Program-made: the position numbers and the translations under genes
Shown here: positions 1 to 8,502 of the stretch, piece after piece
Numbering within the stretch: position 1 is the stretch's first letter
How the letters are laid out: the number at the start of each line of letters is the position of its first letter
NCBI RefSeq assembly: GCF_003254575.1
Contig: NZ_QJUA01000009.1
Coordinates: 1-64,000, forward strand
Direction of reading: 5' to 3'
DNA length: 64,000 nucleotides
Source: Mycobacterium kyogaense
Lineage (GTDB): Bacteria > Actinomycetota > Actinomycetes > Mycobacteriales > Mycobacteriaceae
The notes under the pieces: generated by a model
What the model was told of the DNA's origin: nothing
Databases searched by the model: none
The model's input: the letters and a program-made list of their open reading frames with translations, nothing else

Positions 1-175
1 CCCCGAGCCACCCGTCTCCGAGCCCCCCGCCGAACCCGCGGCTGAACCTCGGGGCCAGCAGAAGCCGGTACGCGAGGCGTTCGGGCCCGCAGACATCGAA
101 GACTTCGCAGATCCCGAGGATCATTTCGTCGCCGACGACGACATGCGTTCGGACCGCGACGGCACCACCCACTAG
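1..175 (+). CDS. C-terminal tail of a DUF6350-type membrane protein (partial)
   Basis: An open frame enters at the left edge (codons begin at base 2) and stops with TAG at 173-175. The 57 visible residues are rich in Pro, Glu, Ala and Asp and look like a disordered cytoplasmic tail. The gene just before purN in mycobacteria (Rv0955 in M. tuberculosis) is a polytopic DUF6350 protein with such a tail, so identity is inferred from synteny. The membrane part lies outside the window. The stop is 10 bases before the purN start, so the two may be co-transcribed. Confidence 0.6.
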   Translation, partial: PEPPVSEPPAEPAAEPRGQQKPVREAFGPADIEDFADPEDHFVADDDMRSDRDGTTH

Positions 176-185
176 GCTTCCAGCC

Positions 186-815
186 GTGCAGCCACCGGTC
201 CGGGTCCCCCCGAGTGTGCCGTCGCGGCTCGTGGTCCTGGCTTCTGGCACCGGCTCCCTGCTCGCGTCGCTGCTCGAGGCCGCGGTCGACGAGTACCCCG
301 CGCGCGTCGTCGCCGTCGGCACCGACCGCGACTGCCCGGCTCTGCAGATCGCCGAGCGGGCCGCGATCCCGACGTTCACCGTGCCGCTGCGCGCCCATCC
401 CGACCGCGCCGCATGGGACGCCGCGATCACCGCGGCGACGGCAGCGCACCAGCCTGATCTGGTCGTATCGGCGGGCTTCATGAAAATCCTTGGCCTGGAA
501 TTCCTTTCGCACTTCCCAGGGCGGGTGGTCAACACCCATCCGGCGCTGCTGCCCGCGTTTCCCGGCGCACACGCCGTTGCCGATGCGCTCGCCTACGGCG
601 TCCGCGTCACCGGGTGCACCGTGCACCTCGTCGACGCGGGCACCGACACCGGCCCGATCGTCGCGCAGCAGGCGGTGTCCGTGCTCGACGGCGACGACGA
701 GGCCACGCTGCACGAACGGATCAAGGTGATCGAACGAGAGCTTCTGGTGGATGTCCTGGCGGCGCTGGCCACCCGCGGCGTCACCTGGACGGGACGAAAG
801 GCGACCATAGGATGA
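186..815 (+). CDS. purN: Phosphoribosylglycinamide formyltransferase PurN
   Basis: Transfers a formyl group from 10-formyl-THF to GAR, the third step of de novo purine synthesis, in the cytoplasm. The 209-residue protein has the family's glycine-rich N-terminal loop (ASGTGS), the catalytic Asn/His motif [12 protein letters not shown] and the downstream Asp in [10 protein letters not shown]; length is typical. The GTG start at 186 is the first in-frame start after the upstream TAG. The stop overlaps the purH start (ATGA), which indicates translational coupling. Nothing unusual. Confidence 0.96.
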   Translation: MQPPVRVPPSVPSRLVVLASGTGSLLASLLEAAVDEYPARVVAVGTDRDCPALQIAERAAIPTFTVPLRAHPDRAAWDAAITAATAAHQPDLVVSAGFMKILGLEFLSHFPGRVVNTHPALLPAFPGAHAVADALAYGVRVTGCTVHLVDAGTDTGPIVAQQAVSVLDGDDEATLHERIKVIERELLVDVLAALATRGVTWTGRKATIG

Positions 816-2395
816 CCGACAGCGACGGCAGGCGACGTATCCGCCGCGCCCTGATCAGCGTGTACGACAAGACCGGGCTGGTGCCGCTGGCCCAGGGTCT
901 GCACGAGGCCGGGGTCAGCATCGTCTCGACCGGCTCGACGGCGAAAACCATTGCCGACGCCGGTGTTCCGGTGACCCCGGTGGAGGATGTGACCGGCTTC
1001 CCCGAGGTGCTCGACGGGCGCGTGAAGACGCTGCATCCCCGTGTCCACGCCGGCCTGCTGGCCGATCAGCGCAAACCCGAACATGTTTCGGCGCTGGCGG
1101 ACCTGGGCGTCGAGGCCTTCGAGCTCGTCGTGGTGAACCTGTACCCCTTCACGCAGACGGTGAACTCCGGGGCCGGTGTCGACGAGTGTGTGGAACAGAT
1201 CGACATCGGCGGCCCGTCGATGGTGCGCGCTGCGGCGAAGAACCATCCCAGCGTCGCTGTCGTCGTCGAGCCGCTGGGGTACGACGGAGTCCTGGCCGCC
1301 GTGCGTGCCGGCGGGTTCACGCTCGCCGAGCGGAAGAAGCTGGCGTCGTTGGCTTTCCGTCACACCGCCGAGTACGACGTCGCAGTGGCCTCGTGGATGG
1401 AAACCGTCCTGGCCCCCGAGGCTGACACCGAGGCCGGCGCGGCCTCTCTGCCGCCGTGGTTCGGGGCGACATTCCGGCGCACCGCGGTCCTGCGGTACGG
1501 CGAGAACCCGCACCAGCAGGCGGCTCTGTACAGCGATGACGGTGGCTGGCCGGGTCTGGCGCAGGCAGAACAGTTGCACGGCAAGGAGATGTCGTACAAC
1601 AACTACACCGATGCCGATGCCGCCTGGCGGGCGGCATTCGACCACGAGGACATCTGCGTGGCGATCATCAAGCACGCCAACCCCTGTGGCATCGCGGTGT
1701 CGTCTGTGTCGGTGGCCGACGCGCACCGCAAGGCCCACGAATGCGACCCGCTGTCGGCGTTCGGCGGCGTGATCGCCACCAACACCGAGGTCAGCGTCGA
1801 GATGGCCGAGACCGTCGCGGGGATCTTCACCGAGGTCATCGTGGCGCCCGCGTACGAGCCCGGTGCCGTGGAGGTGCTGCGCGGAAAGAAGAACATCCGC
1901 ATCCTGGTCGCGTCGGAGCCGCAGCCAGGGGGAACCGAGTTCCGGCAGGTGAGCGGCGGTCTGCTGGTGCAGCAGCGCGACGCGGTGGACGCCTCGGGCG
2001 ACGATCCGGCGAACTGGACGCTGGCCACCGGCACGCCGGCGGATCCGGCGGTCCTCGCCGATCTGGTGTTCGCGTGGCGCACCTGCCGTGCGGTCAAGTC
2101 GAACGCGATCGTCATCACCAAGGACGGCGCGACCGTCGGCGTCGGCATGGGTCAGGTGAACCGGGTCGACGCGGCGCGGCTGGCGGTGGAGCGGGCCGGG
2201 GATCGCACGCAGGGGGCCGTCGCAGCCTCCGACGCGTTCTTCCCGTTTCCCGACGGACTGCAGACGCTGACGCAGGCCGGCGTGACGGCCGTGGTGCATC
2301 CGGGCGGTTCGATGCGCGACGACGAGGTGACGGCGGCTGCCGCGGAGGCCGGGATCACGCTCTACCTGACCGGGGCGCGTCACTTCGCGCACTGA
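812..2395 (+). CDS. purH: Bifunctional AICAR transformylase / IMP cyclohydrolase PurH
   Basis: Carries out the last two steps of IMP synthesis. The 527-residue protein has an N-terminal methylglyoxal-synthase-like cyclohydrolase domain ([24 protein letters not shown]) and a C-terminal AICARFT domain with the catalytic Lys-His pair in IIKHANPCG. The ATG at 812 overlaps the purN stop by four bases. A longer frame runs upstream inside purN, but the family begins near [12 protein letters not shown], so the ATG at 812 is chosen. Purine genes purN-purH form one transcription unit. Confidence 0.97.
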   Translation: MTDSDGRRRIRRALISVYDKTGLVPLAQGLHEAGVSIVSTGSTAKTIADAGVPVTPVEDVTGFPEVLDGRVKTLHPRVHAGLLADQRKPEHVSALADLGVEAFELVVVNLYPFTQTVNSGAGVDECVEQIDIGGPSMVRAAAKNHPSVAVVVEPLGYDGVLAAVRAGGFTLAERKKLASLAFRHTAEYDVAVASWMETVLAPEADTEAGAASLPPWFGATFRRTAVLRYGENPHQQAALYSDDGGWPGLAQAEQLHGKEMSYNNYTDADAAWRAAFDHEDICVAIIKHANPCGIAVSSVSVADAHRKAHECDPLSAFGGVIATNTEVSVEMAETVAGIFTEVIVAPAYEPGAVEVLRGKKNIRILVASEPQPGGTEFRQVSGGLLVQQRDAVDASGDDPANWTLATGTPADPAVLADLVFAWRTCRAVKSNAIVITKDGATVGVGMGQVNRVDAARLAVERAGDRTQGAVAASDAFFPFPDGLQTLTQAGVTAVVHPGGSMRDDEVTAAAAEAGITLYLTGARHFAH

Positions 2396-2405
2396 CGATC
2401 ACGGT

Positions 2406-2461
2406 GAGCGGGCGCAAAATGCCTGCGTGAAGCGGTGTGTTGCGTACAGACACGCCCGCTC
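2406..2461. repeat. Intergenic inverted repeat after purH
   Basis: Nine-base arms GAGCGGGCG (2406-2414) and CGCCCGCTC (2453-2461) enclose a 38-base loop in the gap between purH and the MoxR gene. There is no T tract. It may end purH transcripts, or be one of a family of dispersed mycobacterial palindromes, since similar long-loop structures lie at 10481-10529 and 53737-53797. Confidence 0.5.
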
Positions 2462-2484
2462 GCGGAGAACAGTCGTAGCGTGGA

Positions 2485-3879
2485 GTGGTGACATCACCTA
2501 ACGACCTGCCCCGCACCGTCGGCGAGCTGCGCGCCTCCGGGCATCAGGAGCGCAGCGTCAAGGCCGAGATCCGGGAGAACCTGCTGGCCGCCTTGAGCTC
2601 GGGGGCCACCGCCGAACAGATCTGGCCGGGCATCCTCGGCTTCGACGACACGGTCATCCCGCAGCTGGAACGGGCACTGATCGCCGGCCACGACATGGTG
2701 CTGCTGGGGGAGCGCGGGCAGGGCAAGACGCGGTTGCTGCGGGCGCTGAGCGGACTGCTCGACGAGTGGACGCCGGTGATCGCCGGCGCGGAACTGGGTG
2801 AGCACCCGTACAGCCCCATCACCCCGGAGTCGATCCGGCGGGCCGCTGATTCCGGTGACGATCTACCGATCGCCTGGCGGCACCGCAGCGAGCGCTACAC
2901 CGAGAAGCTCGCCACCCCCGACACCAGCGTGGCCGATCTCGTCGGCGACATCGATCCGATCAAGGTGGCCGAGGGTCGCAGCCTCGGCGATCCCGAGACC
3001 ATCGCCTACGGCCTGATCCCACGCGCCCATCGCGGCATCGTCGCGATCAACGAGCTGCCCGACCTCGCCGAGCGCATCCAGGTCGCGATGCTCAACGTGA
3101 TGGAGGAGCGCGACATCCAGGTCCGCGGCTACACCCTGCGGCTCCCGCTCGACGTCCTCGTCGTGGCCAGTGCCAACCCGGAGGACTACACGAACCGCGG
3201 TCGGATCATCACCCCGCTCAAGGACCGCTTCGGCGCGGAGATCCGCACGCACTACCCGCTCGAGCTCGACGCCGAGGTCGGCGTCATCACCCAGGAGGCG
3301 CACCTGGCCGCCGAGGTGCCGCCGTATCTGATGGCCATCCTCGCCCGGTTCGCGCGTGCCCTGCGTGAATCGACAGCGATCGACCAGCGCTCCGGTGTCT
3401 CGGCACGATTCGCGATCGCCGCGGCGGAAACCGTGGCCGCATCCGCCCGCCACCGCGGGGCGCTGCTCGGTGAACAAGACCCGGTGGCACGCGTGGTCGA
3501 CCTCGGCACCGTGATCGACGTGCTGCGCGGGAAATTGGAGTTCGAATCCGGGGAGGAAGGCCGCGAGCAGGCGGTGCTCGAACACCTGCTTCGGCGAGCC
3601 ACGGCCGAGACCGCGCAGCGGCTGCTCGGCGGTATCGATGTCGGCCCGATCGTCACCGCGGTCGAGAACGGCTCGCCCGTCACGACGGGGGAGCGGGTAT
3701 CGGCGCGCGAGGTGCTCGCCGCACTACCCGAGGTCCCCGCCGTCGCGGAGATCCAGCGCCGCCTCGAGGCGTCCACGGATGGTCAGCGGGCGGCGGCGAT
3801 CGAGTTGGCGCTCGAGGCGCTGTACCTGGCCAAGCGCATCGACAAGGTGTCCGGAGAGGGCGAAACCATCTATGGGTGA
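2485..3879 (+). CDS. MoxR-family AAA+ ATPase (magnesium-chelatase-like)
   Basis: A 464-residue AAA+ ATPase of the MoxR/ChlI class. Walker A is GERGQGKTRLL near residues 73-83; the Walker B region is the IVAINELPDL stretch, followed by NVMEERDIQVRGY, typical of MoxR and Mg-chelatase ATPases. It pairs with the VWA protein 38 bases downstream; such MoxR/VWA pairs act as chaperones that assemble or remodel protein complexes. The M. tuberculosis counterpart is Rv0958. GTG at 2485 and 2488 are both possible starts. The real substrate is unknown; chlorophyll-type chelation is not expected here. Confidence 0.88.
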   Translation: MVTSPNDLPRTVGELRASGHQERSVKAEIRENLLAALSSGATAEQIWPGILGFDDTVIPQLERALIAGHDMVLLGERGQGKTRLLRALSGLLDEWTPVIAGAELGEHPYSPITPESIRRAADSGDDLPIAWRHRSERYTEKLATPDTSVADLVGDIDPIKVAEGRSLGDPETIAYGLIPRAHRGIVAINELPDLAERIQVAMLNVMEERDIQVRGYTLRLPLDVLVVASANPEDYTNRGRIITPLKDRFGAEIRTHYPLELDAEVGVITQEAHLAAEVPPYLMAILARFARALRESTAIDQRSGVSARFAIAAAETVAASARHRGALLGEQDPVARVVDLGTVIDVLRGKLEFESGEEGREQAVLEHLLRRATAETAQRLLGGIDVGPIVTAVENGSPVTTGERVSAREVLAALPEVPAVAEIQRRLEASTDGQRAAAIELALEALYLAKRIDKVSGEGETIYG

Positions 3880-3917
3880 CCGCCGTACGACGATAAAGCG
3901 GCGAGGGACGAGCCGCG

Positions 3918-5906
3918 GTGAGGAGTGCGGCAGTGGTTAAGAGACTTTCGCGGTACTCGCGATACACCGGCGGGCCGGACCCGCTGGCCCCTCCGGTCGA
4001 CCTGCGCGAGGCGCTGGAGGCCATCGGTCAGGACGTCATGGAGGGGACGTCGCCGCGACGTGCACTGCAGGAACTGCTGCGCCGCGGGTCGAAGAACATG
4101 CCGGGCGCGGACAAGCTGGCCGCAGAGGCGAACCGCCGGCGTCGGGAACTGTTGCAGCGCAACAACCTCGACGGCACCCTGGCCGACATCAAGAAGCTGC
4201 TCGACGAGGCCGTGCTCGCCGAACGCAAAGAGCTGGCCCGCGCGCTCGATGACGACGCGAGATTCGGTGAGTTGCAGCTGGATTCGCTGTCACCGTCACC
4301 CGCCAAAGCTGTCCAGGAGCTTTCCGAGTACGGCTGGCGCTCCCCGGAGGCGCGGGAGAAGTACGAGCAGATCAAGGACCTGATGGGCCGTGAGATGCTC
4401 GATCAGCGGTTCGCCGGAATGAAGCAGGCGCTCGAGAACGCCACCGACGAGGATCGCCAGCGCGTCAACGACATGCTCGACGACCTGAACGACCTGCTGG
4501 ACAAACACGCCAAAGGCGAGGATGACCAGCAGGATTTCGAGAACTTCATGGACAAGCACGGCGAGTTCTTTCCCGAGAACCCGCGCAACATCGACGAGCT
4601 GCTCGATTCCCTGGCCAAGCGGGCCGCGGCCGCGCAGCGCTTCCGCAACAGCCTGTCGGAACAGCAGCGCGCTGAGCTCGATTCGTTGGCGCAGCAGGCG
4701 TTCGGCTCGCCATCGTTGATGAACGCCTTGGACCGGCTCGACGCGCATCTGCAGGCCGCGCGCCCGGGGGAGGACTGGAACGGCTCGGAACGCTTCTCCG
4801 GCGACGACCCGCTGGGGATGGGCGAGGGTGCGCAGGCGCTGGCCGACATCGCCGAGCTCGAGCAGCTCGCCGAGCAGCTTTCCCAGAGCTATTCGGGCGC
4901 CACGATGGACGACGTCGACCTCGACATGCTGGCCCGTCAGCTCGGCGACGAGGCCGCCGTGAACGCGCGCACGCTGGCCGAACTGGAACGCGCGCTGATG
5001 AATCAGGGCTTCCTCGACCGCGGCGCCGACGGGCAGTGGCGGCTCTCGCCCAAGGCGATGCGTCAGCTCGGGCAGACCGCGCTGCGCGATGTGGCGCAAC
5101 AACTCTCGGGCCGGCACGGCGAACGGGACACGCGGCGGGCCGGTGCGGCCGGTGAGCTCACCGGTGCGACGCGGCCCTGGCAGTTCGGCGACACCGAACC
5201 GTGGAACGTCACCCGGACGCTGACGAACGCTGTTCTCAGAGAAGCCGGCACGGGTGAGCGCACGGGAGCCATCGGCATCACGGTCGACGACGTCGAGATC
5301 TCCGAGACCGAGATGCGCACCCAGGCCGCGGTGGCGCTGCTGGTGGACACCTCGTTCTCGATGGTGATGGAGAACAGGTGGCTGCCGATGAAGCGCACCG
5401 CGCTCGCCCTCAACCACCTCGTCAGTACCCGGTTCCGGTCCGACGCGCTGCAGATCGTCGCGTTCGGCCGCTATGCCCGCACCGTGACCGCCGCCGAACT
5501 GACCGGGTTGGAGGGCGTCTACGAACAGGGCACCAATCTGCACCACGCGCTGGCCCTGGCGACTCGGCATCTGCGCAGGCATCCGAACGCGCAGCCCGTC
5601 GTGCTCGTCGTCACCGACGGTGAGCCGACCGCACACCTCGAGGACTTCGATCGCAACGGCAGTCCCGCTGTGTTCTTTGACTACCCGCCGCACCCGCGGA
5701 CCATCGGGCACACCGTGAAGGGCTTCGACGAGGTCGCGCGACTCGGCGCGCAGGTGACGATCTTCCGGCTGGGGAGCGACCCAGGTCTCGCGCGGTTCAT
5801 CGATCAGGTGGCCCGACGGGTGGGTGGTCGCGTGGTGGTGCCGGACCTCGACGGGCTCGGTGCCGCGGTGGTCGGCGACTACCTGGGGTCCAAGCGGCGG
5901 CGCTGA
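3918..5906 (+). CDS. VWA-domain protein, partner of the MoxR ATPase
   Basis: A 662-residue protein with a long charged helical N-terminal part and a C-terminal von Willebrand A domain. The metal-binding MIDAS motif DTSFS lies near residue 476, with the TDGEP loop further on. It follows the MoxR-type ATPase closely and is probably its adaptor (Rv0959-like). There is no signal peptide or membrane segment, so it is likely cytoplasmic. Start is GTG at 3918, with GTG at 3933 as an alternative. It ends three bases before the convergent DUF1707 gene. Confidence 0.85.
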   Translation: MRSAAVVKRLSRYSRYTGGPDPLAPPVDLREALEAIGQDVMEGTSPRRALQELLRRGSKNMPGADKLAAEANRRRRELLQRNNLDGTLADIKKLLDEAVLAERKELARALDDDARFGELQLDSLSPSPAKAVQELSEYGWRSPEAREKYEQIKDLMGREMLDQRFAGMKQALENATDEDRQRVNDMLDDLNDLLDKHAKGEDDQQDFENFMDKHGEFFPENPRNIDELLDSLAKRAAAAQRFRNSLSEQQRAELDSLAQQAFGSPSLMNALDRLDAHLQAARPGEDWNGSERFSGDDPLGMGEGAQALADIAELEQLAEQLSQSYSGATMDDVDLDMLARQLGDEAAVNARTLAELERALMNQGFLDRGADGQWRLSPKAMRQLGQTALRDVAQQLSGRHGERDTRRAGAAGELTGATRPWQFGDTEPWNVTRTLTNAVLREAGTGERTGAIGITVDDVEISETEMRTQAAVALLVDTSFSMVMENRWLPMKRTALALNHLVSTRFRSDALQIVAFGRYARTVTAAELTGLEGVYEQGTNLHHALALATRHLRRHPNAQPVVLVVTDGEPTAHLEDFDRNGSPAVFFDYPPHPRTIGHTVKGFDEVARLGAQVTIFRLGSDPGLARFIDQVARRVGGRVVVPDLDGLGAAVVGDYLGSKRRR

Positions 5907-5909
5907 CTC

Positions 5910-6488
5910 TCAGGCGGCCTTGCGCTTCTTCCGCTTGACGGTGACGCTGCCCCACAGCGCGAACCCGGAGATCCGCACGCAGGGCGCGCCCGGCGCGCCC
6001 TCGCCCTCGATGCTGTGGTCGAAGCTGCCCATCACCGACACCCCGCGCAGGTCGACGTTCACCTCCGGGGGAACCAGGATGGTCTGCCCACCCATGATCG
6101 TGTAGATCCGTATCTCGACATCGTGAGCGGTGAAGTCGGCGTAGCGCAGGTCGACGACACCGCCGCCCCACAGCGCGAAGGTGGTCAGCCGCTTCGGCAC
6201 GTTCCACCGACCGCGGCGCTCGTAGCCCGACAGGATCGCGAGCAAGGTGCTCGACGGGGCCGGGCGGCAGGTGCCGCTGCGTCCGCGGGTGATCGCGCCG
6301 GGGAGGTCGGCCGACAACCGGTCCAGCTCATCGCAGGTCTGCGCCGCGTACGCCCTGGCCAACCGGGATTCGTACTCGCTCACGCCGATCGTGCCCGATG
6401 CGGCGGCATCGGTCAGCAGCTGCGCGACCTGAATGCGATCGGTGTCGGCAGCTCGCATCGAACGGCTCCGCGACGCGGGGCTGCTCAT
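5910..6488 (-). CDS. DUF1707 (SHOCT-like) protein with LiaF-like C-terminus
   Basis: A 192-residue protein. Residues about 10-65 form the DUF1707 domain common in Actinobacteria (MRAADTDRIQVAQLLTDAA, then SEYESRLARAYAAQT and DELDRLSADLP). The C-terminal half (FALWGGGVVDLR, IYTIMGGQTILVP, VMGSFDH) resembles the beta-rich LiaF-like domain of cell-wall stress proteins. The tail is basic (VKRKKRKAA). Function is unknown; a role in envelope sensing is inference from the LiaF-like half. Start ATG at 6488. Confidence 0.8.
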   Translation of the reverse strand: MSSPASRSRSMRAADTDRIQVAQLLTDAAASGTIGVSEYESRLARAYAAQTCDELDRLSADLPGAITRGRSGTCRPAPSSTLLAILSGYERRGRWNVPKRLTTFALWGGGVVDLRYADFTAHDVEIRIYTIMGGQTILVPPEVNVDLRGVSVMGSFDHSIEGEGAPGAPCVRISGFALWGSVTVKRKKRKAA

Positions 6489-6574
6489 CGGCGTCTCCTG
6501 CTACGTCCCAACATTGCCACCCAGGCTACGACGATCAGCGATACATGCAAGACCCGTGGCCAAACTGTGAGGAG

Positions 6575-7342
6575 TCAGCCGACCCAGCGGGGCTTTCGCT
6601 TCTCCAGGAACGCGAGTATGCCCTCGCGGGCCTCGTCGGAGACGAACAGCTCCGCCGAGCGTTGGGTGAGGGCCTCCGCCCGCCGATCGAACTCGTCGAG
6701 AATGGCGGCCGTGGTCAGTGCCTTCGACTCGGCCAGGCCCTGGGGTGAGCCCTGCGCGATCGCCGCCGTGAGGTCGTCGACAGCGGCGGCGACGTCGGCT
6801 GCAGCGAGGGTGACCAGGCCCATCTGTGCGGCTTCTGCCGCGCCGAACTTCTCGCCCGTGACGAAGTAGCGGCCGGCAGCACGCGCCGTCATCTTCGGCA
6901 GCAGCGTCAACGAGATGATCGACGGTGCCACCCCGATGCGGGCCTCGGTCAGCGCGAACGTGCTCGCTGTGCCCGCCACCACGATGTCGCAGGCTCCGAT
7001 CAGCCCGAGCCCACCGGCGCGGACATGGCCGTCGACAGCCGCGATGACAGGAAGCGGGCAGGTGAGGATGCGGCGCAGCAGCTGCGTCATCTCCCGCGCC
7101 CGGTCGACGGCCAGCTCGGAGGGATCCCGGCCGGCGGCCTCGGCGAGGTCGGCGCCGGCGCAGAACGTCCCGCCCGTGTGTCCGAGCACGACGACCCGGA
7201 CGTCAGGGTCGGCCGCCGCCCGCTCGAGGCCCTCGTGCACCTGCGCGACCAACGCTGCCGACAGCGCGTTGCGGTTGTGCGGTGAGTCGAGGGTCAGCCG
7301 AGCCACCGCGCCGGCGCGGTCGTAGGTGACAAGATCCCCCAT
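6575..7342 (-). CDS. echA7: Enoyl-CoA hydratase/isomerase EchA7
   Basis: A 255-residue crotonase. The oxyanion-hole region (GTFCAGADL) and the central block (AVDGHVRAGGLGLIGACDIVVA followed by ALTEARIGV) are clear. It is the last gene of the six-gene minus-strand operon, and its ATG overlaps the fadE12 stop by one base (TGATG), which fixes the start. In a carboxylation pathway it would hydrate the carboxylated enoyl-CoA (methylglutaconyl-CoA-type). The symbol follows the matching gene order Rv0971c-Rv0976c; exact substrate is unknown. Confidence 0.87.
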   Translation of the reverse strand: MGDLVTYDRAGAVARLTLDSPHNRNALSAALVAQVHEGLERAAADPDVRVVVLGHTGGTFCAGADLAEAAGRDPSELAVDRAREMTQLLRRILTCPLPVIAAVDGHVRAGGLGLIGACDIVVAGTASTFALTEARIGVAPSIISLTLLPKMTARAAGRYFVTGEKFGAAEAAQMGLVTLAAADVAAAVDDLTAAIAQGSPQGLAESKALTTAAILDEFDRRAEALTQRSAELFVSDEAREGILAFLEKRKPRWVG

Positions 7343-8502
7343 CAGTAGGACCGGGGGAGCCCGAGCGAGGTCTGTGCGATGAAGTTGAGCACCATCTCGC
7401 GGCTGACCGGCGCGATCCGGGCGAGCCGCGACGCCGTCAAAACCGAGGCGATGCCGTACTCCTTGGTCAGACCGTTGCCGCCGAGGCACTGCACCGCCTG
7501 GTCGACGGCGCGCACCGACGCCTCACCGGCGGCGTACTTGGCCATATTGGCCGCCTCGGCGGCGCCGGCGTCGTCGCCCGCGTCGTACAGCGCGGCGGCC
7601 TTCTGCATCATCAGCTTGGCCAGTTCGACCTCGATGTGGTTCTGCGCCAGGGGATGCGAGATGCCCTGGTGCGCACCGATCGGCGTCTTCCACACCTGCC
7701 GCGTCTTGACGTACGAGGTGGCCTTCTCCAGGGCGAACCGTCCCATGCCGACCGCACTCGCTGCACCCATGATGCGTTCGGGGTTCAGTCCCGCGAAAAG
7801 CTGGGCGATCGCGGCGTCCTCCGAGCCGACCAGGGCGTCGGCGGGCAGTCGGACCTCGTCGAAGAACAGCTGGAACTGGTTCTCCGGGCTGACGATCTCC
7901 ATGTCGATCTTCGTCCAGCTCATGCCGGGGGTGTCCGTCGGAACGACGAACAGGGCGGGCTTCAGATTGCCCGTCTTGTGGTCGGCGGTGCGGCCCACGA
8001 CGAGCACGGCCTGGGCCTGGTCGACGCCGGAGATGTACACCTTCTGGCCGGACAGGATCCAGTCGCTGCCGTCCCGGCGTGCGGTCGTGGTGATGCGGTG
8101 CGAGTTGGAGCCGGCATCGGGCTCGGTGATCGCGAACGCCATCGTGACCGTGCCGTCGGCGATGCCGGGGAGCCAGCGCTGCTTCTGCTCCTCGGTGCCG
8201 TACTTGGCGATGATCGTCCCGTTGATCGCCGGCGAGACCACCATCATCAGCAGGGCGGACCCCGCCGCGGCCATCTCCTCCATGACCAGGCTCAGCTCGT
8301 ACATGCCTGCACCGCCGCCGCCGTACTCCTCGGGCAGGTTCACCCCGATGAAGCCGAGTCGGCCGGCCTCAGCCCACAGCTCATCGGTGTGCTGACCCGC
8401 GCGGGCCTTCTCCAGGTAGTAGTCCTGCCCGTAGTTGGCGGCCATCGCGCCGACCGCCTTGCGCAGGGCCTGCTGTTCCTCGGTCTCGACGAATCCGGTC
8501 AT
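7342..8502 (-). CDS. fadE12: Acyl-CoA dehydrogenase FadE12
   Basis: A 386-residue FAD-dependent acyl-CoA dehydrogenase. Family signatures include FAITEPDAGSN, SGQKVYISGVDQA and the C-terminal CLGGNGLTKEYG. It oxidises acyl-CoA to 2-enoyl-CoA and passes electrons to ETF. The ATG at 8502 overlaps the accA2 stop, and its own stop overlaps echA7, so translation is probably coupled. A longer upstream reading exists, but its extra residues have no family character. It is one of two dehydrogenases in this operon, probably acting on short branched substrates. Confidence 0.9.
   Translation of the reverse strand: MTGFVETEEQQALRKAVGAMAANYGQDYYLEKARAGQHTDELWAEAGRLGFIGVNLPEEYGGGGAGMYELSLVMEEMAAAGSALLMMVVSPAINGTIIAKYGTEEQKQRWLPGIADGTVTMAFAITEPDAGSNSHRITTTARRDGSDWILSGQKVYISGVDQAQAVLVVGRTADHKTGNLKPALFVVPTDTPGMSWTKIDMEIVSPENQFQLFFDEVRLPADALVGSEDAAIAQLFAGLNPERIMGAASAVGMGRFALEKATSYVKTRQVWKTPIGAHQGISHPLAQNHIEVELAKLMMQKAAALYDAGDDAGAAEAANMAKYAAGEASVRAVDQAVQCLGGNGLTKEYGIASVLTASRLARIAPVSREMVLNFIAQTSLGLPRSY

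Noticed and set aside
593..2392. 599-residue open frame opposite purH
   Set aside because: Arg/His-rich shadow of a high-GC gene; purH on the other strand has full family motifs.
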